The notes under the pieces are model-generated. The model ran no database searches and was not told where the DNA came from. It worked only from the letters and a program-made list of their open reading frames with translations. The translations under genes and the position numbers were made by a program. This document shows positions 1-5,681 of a stretch of DNA of 5,681 nt, in pieces. Within the stretch, counting starts at the first letter, position 1. Each line of letters begins with the position of its first letter. Source of the DNA: Waddliaceae bacterium (GTDB lineage Bacteria > Chlamydiota > Chlamydiia > Chlamydiales > SLOH01). Location of the stretch: NCBI GenBank assembly GCA_007132595.1, contig SLOH01000083.1, forward strand, positions 1-5,681. Direction: 5' to 3'.

Positions 1-109
1 GGAAGTTAAAGGGGCTCTGGGGGATCGTTCTGTTGTCGCCTACCCGCGAAGTGAGCCTTTAGAACCGTATTTTGGGGAGGAAGTTAAAGGGGCTCTGGGG
101 GATCGTTCT
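1..109 (+). repeat. In-frame tandem repeat, 78-bp period (26 codons), 31-bp identical core
   Basis: Bases 1-31 recur exactly at 79-109, a period of 78 bp, which is a whole number of codons. In the frame of the lipase-like gene both copies encode the core EVKGALGDRS, separated in the first copy by a Tyr/Pro/Glu-containing linker. After the identical core the second copy drifts but keeps similar residues for a few positions (VVAY in copy one, IMPF in copy two). The first copy abuts the window edge, so more units may lie upstream. It is best read as the last units of a repeat array in the N-terminal part of the lipase-like protein. Confidence 0.85.
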
Positions 110-2575
110 ATTATGCCCTTCGGTTCTCATTCGCTACAAAATCGTTCAGGTTCACGCGTTAGAATAGATCAACGCGTTGAATATCGGTATAGAGGACAAA
201 GAGTTGTTGTCGACCTAAATGGAGAGATGTTCGCAAGACTCATTTTTGATCCGAATACGGGAAAAAACCACCGCTGTTTGGGTTTTGAGGGGGATATCAA
301 TGGGGAGTTTTCGAGAGCCATACTTGACTCGGAACTCACGAGTCAGCTACTTGAAACATTTCCCCCTGCTCGTCAAATTCAATATAGTCAAGAGCCTTTA
401 AATCATGAGTCAATTTCTCTTAATCATTACATCAGGGATGATTATGCAATAAATCCTCAAAGGTCTGCAGCTGCATCAGAGCTACCTCCCCTGCTCAGGG
501 CAGTAGAGCTAGGAGCTGAGGAGGAGATAGCCGAACAGGAGCTGGCCTGGCGCGAGTATCTAGAGGTCACTGCAAGGAAGGAAGCGGAATTTGATGAGGT
601 GCTGGCTGTATTCTTCGAAGAGGCGGCGGCTAGAGAGGAGCGGGCAGTTAAGTCACTTATTGAGCCAGAGGATTATTGGATCCTGGTCGGTTCGGTGCCC
701 CCAACATGTGAGAGCTTGGCTGAAGGCCAAAGATTTTTTAAACGTCTGAGGGACCGTTATGGAGAAATTCTCAGTCACCATGTGATCGCAAGCGATGGTC
801 TCGATAAACAAGAGGTTCTAGGGGAAGCTCATACAAGGCAAGCGGTTGAAAAGCTTGAATGTTTAAAAGAAGTTATTGGTGAGAACAAGAATCTGGCAGC
901 TTATCTTTTTCACTCAAGACCGGCAGATGAATCCAAAAATGACATCGATGACCTCTCGCCCATTCGTTTTGAAAAAGGACAGATTATTCCGGATCAAGAA
1001 CTGACAGATCAAGGTAAAAAAATCACAAAAGAGGTGTTTGTTTGTCTTCTGAATGCGGGCTATGGCTCAGAACTTGGCTATAGAGTGGTTGCTCGTTATG
1101 ATTTAATGAAAAAAGAGGCGCTTACCCTTAGAGATATTCACAAGGTGCTCGTAGGAATTGCAGCTAATGTACGGGTCGAAGACTTAAAAAAACTGTTTAA
1201 TGAAATAAAAAGTAATGGCTCCGAAAAATTTGAGTGCAGGAAATTTTTAAAAGAAAAAGATGAATGCGCTTATGAAGAGGTGAGAGAGGTGAATTCCTTT
1301 GAGACACTCACATCTGAGCAGATGGGGTTTCTTCTTTCAGCTTTTAGAACAGTGCCTTCCGGAAGTAAAGGAGAAGTCGCTCACCCCACAGTTAATATTC
1401 CCTTTAAGGAGGATGTTTTTAGGGATGTTCTCTTTAAGCACGACCATGAATTGCTTGTGAAGTTCGAGCAGTGGGATCAACTGCTTTTGGAGGGTGAAGA
1501 TCGTATCGACCAGCAAGAGTTGCATGAACTTGCCGTTTCTGAGCATGTGGGTAAAAATGTCTGCTATAGAAATTTGGAAAACGGAATGGTGTTTGCGATT
1601 CCGGACAGGGAAAACCGCGCACAATTTTATCGAGTTCAAGACCATTTTCGATCGAATGGGGTGATGCCGTCCTTGGTTGTGCCTATAACGGAAAATTCTT
1701 ATGAAGAAGAGTTAAAGCTAGAAGAAACTCATAATATACATCTCGCATTTAGAGGCACTTCTTCTCTTGTTCAGTGGTTTCGCAATACCGATTACAGCGG
1801 AGTAGGTGCTCAAGAGTTTGCTAAACAGCAAGAAAGAATAATCGGTATGGTGTCTGAATACTTATTCCAAACTGAATGTGAGAATGTAGTTTTGCATATC
1901 TCCGGACATAGCTTGGGTGGATGCGATACGCAACGAGCACTGACTTTAATAATGGAGGAGATTGCAAAGTCGCGTGAAGATAGTCCGCTGAGAAAAATTC
2001 GTCGGGTGGTCGTTAAAACCCACAATGCTCCAAGACCTGAGCCTGCTCTCAACGAAAGATTAAAAATTGCGATGAAGAAAATTTTTGATAATAGAGAGGC
2101 GTTCAACGTTGAAGTCGATCTTACTCATATAAGATACTTTGATCAACAGTATCAGGATGTGGTTTCTACTCTAGGAGAGGTCTTAGTTGGCGCTGATCAG
2201 GACGGAGAGCAAAGCGTTTTTTCCGATGCGCGTTCAATTTTTCGCCGGCAGCTACTGGATATACAAATCGAAGAAAATTTAGGATACGCAGGCGGCCTTC
2301 GTTCGCGCCATGGATTTAAAGCATTTAATCGTGAGCTATCCAAAGGTAGGGATTGGTCGATTAAAGCAAGGCATCGTAGCAATGATGAGAATGTGAGCCA
2401 AATGGAGAGAGAGTTTGCAGGGAGTTACCACCGGACTCCGGAGGATCAAAGAAGATTCATTACGCTGCTGTTTTGCGCAATATATTCGACTACAGAAAGT
2501 ATCGCCCGTTTCAATACTAATATGGCTTTAGGAACGATTGTAAAATCTGGTCAGCTAGCAGGCATAATTGCATAA
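2..2575 (+). CDS. Class 3 lipase-like (alpha/beta-hydrolase) protein, large, multi-region, 5' end outside window
   Basis: Probable serine hydrolase (lipase or phospholipase); substrate and location in the cell are unknown. The frame has no stop from position 2, so the start probably lies upstream; an internal ATG at 113 (820 residues, numbering used here) has only a distant GGGGG before it. In order: the end of a 26-residue tandem repeat; a basic/beta-rich stretch (1-60); an acidic Glu/Ala-rich helix, perhaps coiled coil (123-186); EF-hand-like helix-loop-helix segments without good calcium ligands (325-475); and a hydrolase domain (about 478-745). The hydrolase domain has AFRGT (545-549) as the oxyanion-side motif, GHSLGG with nucleophile Ser600, NAPRPE (638-643) where lipases have GxPRVG, Asp682 in QDVV, and candidate His733. 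The C-terminus (781-820) is fairly hydrophobic. The Lipase_3-type fold is well supported by motif order and spacing; activity and an effector role are inference. It is much longer than simple class 3 lipases. Confidence 0.8.
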   Translation, partial: EVKGALGDRSVVAYPRSEPLEPYFGEEVKGALGDRSIMPFGSHSLQNRSGSRVRIDQRVEYRYRGQRVVVDLNGEMFARLIFDPNTGKNHRCLGFEGDINGEFSRAILDSELTSQLLETFPPARQIQYSQEPLNHESISLNHYIRDDYAINPQRSAAASELPPLLRAVELGAEEEIAEQELAWREYLEVTARKEAEFDEVLAVFFEEAAAREERAVKSLIEPEDYWILVGSVPPTCESLAEGQRFFKRLRDRYGEILSHHVIASDGLDKQEVLGEAHTRQAVEKLECLKEVIGENKNLAAYLFHSRPADESKNDIDDLSPIRFEKGQIIPDQELTDQGKKITKEVFVCLLNAGYGSELGYRVVARYDLMKKEALTLRDIHKVLVGIAANVRVEDLKKLFNEIKSNGSEKFECRKFLKEKDECAYEEVREVNSFETLTSEQMGFLLSAFRTVPSGSKGEVAHPTVNIPFKEDVFRDVLFKHDHELLVKFEQWDQLLLEGEDRIDQQELHELAVSEHVGKNVCYRNLENGMVFAIPDRENRAQFYRVQDHFRSNGVMPSLVVPITENSYEEELKLEETHNIHLAFRGTSSLVQWFRNTDYSGVGAQEFAKQQERIIGMVSEYLFQTECENVVLHISGHSLGGCDTQRALTLIMEEIAKSREDSPLRKIRRVVVKTHNAPRPEPALNERLKIAMKKIFDNREAFNVEVDLTHIRYFDQQYQDVVSTLGEVLVGADQDGEQSVFSDARSIFRRQLLDIQIEENLGYAGGLRSRHGFKAFNRELSKGRDWSIKARHRSNDENVSQMEREFAGSYHRTPEDQRRFITLLFCAIYSTTESIARFNTNMALGTIVKSGQLAGIIA

Positions 2576-2596
2576 CCGGGTCAATGCATATATACT
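2568..2596 (+). promoter_or_regulatory. Weak candidate sigma70-type promoter in the gap before the 449-residue gene
   Basis: TTGCAT (2568-2573) and TATACT (2591-2596) are separated by 17 bp, the usual spacing. The -10 element matches TATAAT at five of six positions, but the -35 matches TTGACA at only three. The -35 overlaps the last codons of the upstream gene. Position and AT-richness fit, but the match is weak and read-through from the upstream gene is equally possible. Confidence 0.2.
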
Positions 2597-2611
2597 TAGA
2601 ATACTTTTTTT

Positions 2612-2615
2612 AAGG
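2612..2615 (+). promoter_or_regulatory. Ribosome binding site (AAGG) for the 449-residue gene
   Basis: AAGG lies 9 bases before ATG 2625 and 6 bases before the in-frame TTG 2622. Both spacings are workable; the ATG is preferred because TTG starts are rarer. The choice changes the protein by a single residue. Confidence 0.5.
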
Positions 2616-2624
2616 TAAATCTTG

Positions 2625-3974
2625 ATGAATAATCATGCGTCGCTAGGAGTTGCTAAAGGATTTGCACTAGATTCTTTGGATGATGAAAGCAAAAGCGACC
2701 ATGTTCTCCCTCCGCAAGGAAAGGAGGCGGAGACTGTCAATAAAATGCAGGCACTCTTTTGTGAAATTCGAAATACAGGAGTATTCGAATATGGCAAAAA
2801 AGAACTCGATCGATCGAACCGAATATTTTGGCCGATGTTTCAAAGCGAAATGGAGGCGTGTAATTCAGGTAAACCCTCGGATCAAAAATTCATTCTCAAC
2901 TACTTAATGGCCTCGGAACTGAAGCGAAAGCAATTGATCGAAAAGCTTTCATTTGAGCAACTAAAGAAAGTGATTTTTGAGGCGGACCTGTGGCAGATAT
3001 CGGACTTGGTTAATCGGTGTGATCAGATTTTGGCTCGCCGAGTTGTTTTTACAAAAGAAGAATTAAATTCTCTGTCAAAGCTCAATCTATTATCTTTTCC
3101 TCTGTTGAACGCTTGGCTGTTTTTATTCGGAGTTCTCAGTCTTGATCCCGAGGAAAGCAGTCGCGAAACAATTGAAAATGCCCGCCAATGGATTGACTTT
3201 AAGAAAAGAGAAGTTAAAGCTCTCGATCTTTCCAAGCTGGATCTAGAATTTCTTGAGAAAGTCGATCCGATCTACGCGCCACGCGTTGCATTCACAGTGA
3301 ATCAGTTTTTTATTAATAATGAAAATATCGAAAAAATTTTTACGATTGCAAAAAGCTTTCACTCTCATCCTGTCATGCATGCGTGTTTACAGTACGAAGC
3401 GCCAAGTGGATCAATAAAAAAATCTATAGGTAATGAACTTTTGATCAATATGCAAACCGCCTACAAGATCGGGGAGATTTTTAAGCCCGCGCCGTGCGAG
3501 AGCAATGGCACTGCGTTTTTTCTAGATTCTGAGAAATTAGATCCGAAGAGAGTAGGTCGAGAGGAAGTGATAACAGGATTGAGAGAGTTGCTCTCTTTGC
3601 TCTTGAAGTACAGCGAGCTTTCACTTGGTCTTAGCTTGAGACTCGATCTCGTTTCTCAGTTTGCGCGCTTAGTAGAAGATCGCGCGCTTCCTTCTCTAAA
3701 ATTGCTCCATTTTATTCCTGTCAATGGTGAGCCTTCATTTAAGGGTGAGGAGGTACAGTCGATTTTTCGCTCGTTTCCAAATCTTGAAACAGTTGTGATT
3801 CCCGAGAGTGTCAAGGATTTTTTTCCCAATTTGCCACCAAATTTAACTTACTGGAAAAACCTTTGCGGGAGGGTTAAGCGGGTGCAATGTGGCACAAAAA
3901 GAAGTCAATTTGATGAGATCTGGAAAAAATTTCCAGACCCTTACCGTCCCGGCGAACTGCCGATTAAACAATAA
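2625..3974 (+). CDS. Protein of unknown function with BTB-C-terminus-like helices and LRR/LPX-like C-terminal segment
   Basis: I do not recognise this protein. It has 449 residues from ATG 2625; the TTG immediately before it (2622) is also in frame. There is no signal peptide or clear membrane helix, though 153-172 (LNLLSFPLLNAWLFLFGVLS) is a hydrophobic helix. Residues 103-140, with VIFEADLWQISDLVNRCDQIL, resemble the end of BTB/POZ domains, where an LLxxADxxQIxxLVxxCxxxL pattern is usual; the first part of a BTB fold is not obvious. Residues 330-395 contain leucine-spaced segments (SLRLDLVSQFARLV, LPSLKLLHFIPV, FPNLETVVIPESV), and 399-409 reads FFPNLPPNLTY, like the LPxNL signature of LPX-type leucine-rich repeats. 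It follows the lipase-like gene by 49 bp on the same strand and may be co-transcribed. Its last 11 bp overlap the end of malQ, which converges on it. Amoeba-associated chlamydiae are known to carry many BTB/F-box and LRR proteins, so an effector-like role is possible but is inference. Confidence 0.75.
   Translation: MNNHASLGVAKGFALDSLDDESKSDHVLPPQGKEAETVNKMQALFCEIRNTGVFEYGKKELDRSNRIFWPMFQSEMEACNSGKPSDQKFILNYLMASELKRKQLIEKLSFEQLKKVIFEADLWQISDLVNRCDQILARRVVFTKEELNSLSKLNLLSFPLLNAWLFLFGVLSLDPEESSRETIENARQWIDFKKREVKALDLSKLDLEFLEKVDPIYAPRVAFTVNQFFINNENIEKIFTIAKSFHSHPVMHACLQYEAPSGSIKKSIGNELLINMQTAYKIGEIFKPAPCESNGTAFFLDSEKLDPKRVGREEVITGLRELLSLLLKYSELSLGLSLRLDLVSQFARLVEDRALPSLKLLHFIPVNGEPSFKGEEVQSIFRSFPNLETVVIPESVKDFFPNLPPNLTYWKNLCGRVKRVQCGTKRSQFDEIWKKFPDPYRPGELPIKQ
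3919..3937. repeat. Perfect inverted repeat, 8-bp arms with 3-base loop, near the convergent gene ends
   Basis: Arms TCTGGAAA (3919-3926) and TTTCCAGA (3930-3937) are exact reverse complements around AAA. It lies within the 449-residue gene, 26 bases beyond the malQ stop in the direction of malQ transcription. The stem is short and AT-rich, and on the - strand the nearest T-run (CTTCTTTTT) comes more than ten bases after the stem. It could at best be a weak malQ terminator or processing hairpin, and may simply reflect the coding of the IWKKFP stretch. Confidence 0.3.
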
Positions 3975-5433
3975 TTTCCAAGATCTCTTTCTTAAGCTGC
4001 TGATTCGATGTGATCTCTTCTACGCTTTTTCTATAGCGGTATCGCCAATTTTTTTTCACATTTAAGTGCGGGCGGTTAATTCTCTCGTCATCCGGCCTAT
4101 CCCATGCCATCCCCGAAACAAGGGGGAAGTACTCTTGTAAAAGGTTAATGTGAAAGTAGCTTGAGGAACGATGAGAGAGTGTGAGAATGTCTTTTCTTAG
4201 CTGATATGAGAGCGTTTTTTCGTATGTTAGGCCAAATGATTTAGCAAATTGTTTTGCGATTGCCGGGTTTTTATTCCACCACTGTTGCAGTGTCTCGGTA
4301 TCATGGGTTGAGAGGCATGTCATGCTATCCGGCGGATATTTTTGGATGGGGATAAATGATCCGCTCTCCCTTTTTTCCCACCGCATGACTTTTGTTCCGG
4401 GAATCCCCATTTCATGTAGACACTTTCTAGCAGAGGCTGGAACGGTTCCAAGATCTTCAGCAATGGGAAACATCGAGGAGTGGTCAAGAAAGTACTGTAA
4501 AATAGATCTTCCTTCGGGGAGCCATTTTCTTCTGTTTTTCGGGACATAGTGCCCATTAGCGGCGCTGTTTCCCTTTGGTATTGCCCATATGCGAAAGAGT
4601 CCGACAACGTGATCGATGCGATACAGGTGAAAGAAATTTTCGTGAAACTGTAGTCGGCTTTTCCACCACTGAAGAATTTTGCTTTTTTCACCTTCAAAGC
4701 GATAGAGGGGAAATCCCCAGTTCTGCCCGTCTGTTGCGTATTGGTCGGGAGGCGCGCCAGCAGAGACGTTGGTGTCAAAGAGGTCGGGATTGGTTGCGAC
4801 ATCGGAGCTATCGGGGGAGATTAAAATCGGGATGTCTCCTTTGAGTAAGACGCCCTTTTTGTCTGCTTTTTGTTTGACTTGGCTCAGCTGTTTGTAGCAG
4901 AGAAACTGGACAAAGTAGTAGAAGTCTCGCTCATTTTGGGGGTTTTTACTTAGCATAAAGTCGGCGTAATCTTTGAGCCATGGATGACTTTTGATAAATG
5001 CTCGATACGCATTGCTCTTGCTTTGATGTGGAAACATTTGGCGAAAGTATTGCCATAAAAACTTTTCTTTTCCCGTCCTGACTTTTTCGTAGTCGATCCA
5101 CTGCGTTTTTGTCAGCGCTTTTAAACTGCGAAGAAGAGGGGAGTCTTTAACAGATGGAAGTCTTGAGATCCCAAGGTAAAGAGGATTTAGTGCCATTGAG
5201 GAGATGGGCGAGTATGGACTGACTTGCTCTCCTGTATCGTTAATCGGCAGCAGCTGGATTGTGTCCATCTGAAGTGTCTTTACCCAGTCGATTAACGGAA
5301 GCAGATCCGGATACTCACCAATCCCGCAGCTCATTCGACTATGGAGGGCGAAAAGGGGGATGCAGACACCGTGATGGTGCTTGATGCCGATTTTTTTCCA
5401 ATGTCTCTTTGCATTTGTCTTTTGAAGTTCCAT
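3964..5433 (-). CDS. malQ: 4-alpha-glucanotransferase (amylomaltase, GH77)
   Basis: Cytoplasmic disproportionating enzyme that moves alpha-1,4-glucan segments between maltodextrins and releases glucose. In glycogen breakdown it works with phosphorylase and debranching enzyme. The 489-residue protein carries the family hallmarks in order: ALNPLYL (81-87); GDIPILISPDSSDVATNPDLF (199-219), matching the GDLPIYV...D..DVW..P.LF motif; AGAPPD...GQNWGFPLY (225-244); RIDHVVGLFRIWAIP (272-286) with nucleophile Asp274; IAEDLGTVP (324-332) with acid/base Glu326; STHDTETL (375-382) with transition-state stabiliser Asp378; and a final DERINRPHLNVKKNWRYR (449-466). The length is close to the compact bacterial amylomaltases and, from memory, slightly shorter than C. 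trachomatis MalQ. The N-terminal HGVCIPLF...SCGIGE is chlamydia-like. ATG 5433 is well placed, with AAAGGA just upstream and the preceding gene's stop 7 bp away, so the two are likely co-transcribed. It converges on and overlaps the + strand gene by 11 bp. All catalytic residues are present, so it should be active. Confidence 0.95.
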   Translation of the reverse strand: MELQKTNAKRHWKKIGIKHHHGVCIPLFALHSRMSCGIGEYPDLLPLIDWVKTLQMDTIQLLPINDTGEQVSPYSPISSMALNPLYLGISRLPSVKDSPLLRSLKALTKTQWIDYEKVRTGKEKFLWQYFRQMFPHQSKSNAYRAFIKSHPWLKDYADFMLSKNPQNERDFYYFVQFLCYKQLSQVKQKADKKGVLLKGDIPILISPDSSDVATNPDLFDTNVSAGAPPDQYATDGQNWGFPLYRFEGEKSKILQWWKSRLQFHENFFHLYRIDHVVGLFRIWAIPKGNSAANGHYVPKNRRKWLPEGRSILQYFLDHSSMFPIAEDLGTVPASARKCLHEMGIPGTKVMRWEKRESGSFIPIQKYPPDSMTCLSTHDTETLQQWWNKNPAIAKQFAKSFGLTYEKTLSYQLRKDILTLSHRSSSYFHINLLQEYFPLVSGMAWDRPDDERINRPHLNVKKNWRYRYRKSVEEITSNQQLKKEILEIIV

Positions 5434-5436
5434 TTT

Positions 5437-5442
5437 TCCTTT
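5437..5442 (-). promoter_or_regulatory. Ribosome binding site (AAAGGA) of malQ, overlapping the upstream stop codon
   Basis: On the - strand the sequence reads TAA-AGGA-AAA-ATG. The last two bases of the upstream stop form part of AAAGGA, which sits 3 bases before the malQ ATG. The short spacing and shared bases fix the malQ start and suggest ribosomes finishing the small gene can reinitiate on malQ. Confidence 0.65.
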
Positions 5443-5674
5443 AACTGCTTGTGATGTATGCGCTCCATGGAGGAAGGATATCTGGAGGCGTCTGTTTGCT
5501 GCGCGTATCGAGTAGGAGACGCATCTTTTCTTCCTTGAGCGTGAGCTCTAAGCTTCCCATGTTGGCAACTAATTTGATTTCCTCAGAGCTGCGCTTGCTC
5601 TTTCTTGTGATTGAAATGAACTGCCTTTCTTCATCGATTGTAACCTTGACCGACTCTTTATCAAAATTTCTCAT
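5441..5674 (-). CDS. Small protein of unknown function upstream of malQ, possibly 5'-truncated by the window edge
   Basis: I do not recognise this protein. The visible frame gives 77 residues from ATG 5674 and is charged and beta-strand-like (VKVTIDEERQFISITRK, then SLELTLKEEKMRLLLDT), ending in a Pro-rich tail (TPPDILPPWSAYITSS). It has no signal peptide, membrane helix or cysteine. Only seven bases precede the ATG before the window ends; they contain no Shine-Dalgarno sequence, and the frame stays open through them (codons CCG GCC), so the real start may lie outside and the protein may be longer. The 7-bp gap to malQ and the stop codon overlapping the malQ ribosome binding site support a real gene co-expressed with malQ. 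In Chlamydia the gene beside malQ is, as I recall, a type III secretion chaperone, but I see no convincing likeness to it here. Confidence 0.6.
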   Translation of the reverse strand: MRNFDKESVKVTIDEERQFISITRKSKRSSEEIKLVANMGSLELTLKEEKMRLLLDTRSKQTPPDILPPWSAYITSS

Positions 5675-5681
5675 GGCCGGA

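Noticed and set aside
219..401. Short + strand frame inside the lipase-like gene, and similar shadows at 2680-2907 (+) and 3023-3235 (-)
   Set aside because: Each is contained in a longer, better supported gene, and the products show no domain.
1337..2382. Several short antisense reading frames opposite the lipase-like gene (within 1337-1645, 1434-1622, 1810-2106, 2197-2382)
   Set aside because: They lie wholly within a gene with clear domain motifs on the other strand, and their products are low-complexity and Ser/Arg-rich with no recognisable motif or ribosome binding site.
2605..2611. Run of seven T after the lipase-like gene as an intrinsic terminator
   Set aside because: The preceding sequence (ATGCATATATACTTAGAATAC) forms no GC-containing stem, so the T-run alone is not evidence of termination.
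2804..2818. Short palindromic CGATCGATCG-type stretch in the 449-residue gene as an operator
   Set aside because: It lies in coding sequence far from a start and is short enough to be expected by chance.
4320..4844. Alternative frames within malQ on both strands (4320-4802 minus, 4322-4549 plus, 4575-4844 plus)
   Set aside because: They overlap the catalytic core of malQ, whose frame is fixed by conserved GH77 motifs; they are shadows of that coding sequence.
5441..5674. Identification of the small gene as the type III secretion chaperone found beside malQ in Chlamydia
   Set aside because: Only gene position suggests it. The visible residues do not resemble that chaperone as I recall it, and the visible product is about half the usual length.

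Overview
The window looks like chromosomal DNA from an environmental chlamydia (order Parachlamydiales; a Waddlia-like organism would fit a G+C that by eye is in the low to mid 40s percent). The best taxonomic anchor is the 4-alpha-glucanotransferase. Its N-terminus (HGVCIPLF...SCGIGE...QLLPINDTGE...SPYSPISSMALNPLYL) has the style I recall from chlamydial MalQ proteins. The two large proteins beside it, with lipase-like and possible BTB/EF-hand/leucine-rich features, suit the large accessory and effector-like repertoire of amoeba-associated chlamydiae. No database search was possible, so the assignment is inference.

Layout. On the + strand, positions 2-2575 hold one long reading frame that is still open at the left edge. 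It begins inside a 78-bp (26-codon) in-frame tandem repeat and ends in a class 3 lipase-like domain with AFRGT, GHSLGG, a DVV aspartate and a candidate histidine. A 49-bp AT-rich gap follows, then a second + strand gene (2625-3974). This is a 449-residue protein of unknown function with a BTB-C-terminus-like helical stretch and an LRR/LPX-like C-terminal part. On the - strand, reading from the right edge, a short gene of unknown function (5674-5441) is followed after 7 bp by malQ (5433-3964). The two strands converge, and malQ overlaps the end of the 449-residue gene by 11 bp.

How the genes relate. The two + strand genes are close enough to be co-transcribed and may belong together as accessory, possibly host-directed, proteins. 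No secretion signal is visible in what can be seen of them. The - strand pair is probably a translationally linked unit whose recognisable product, MalQ, serves glycogen/maltodextrin metabolism. No RNA gene, insertion sequence, CRISPR array or convincing intrinsic terminator was seen. There is no gene-free stretch longer than 300 bases.
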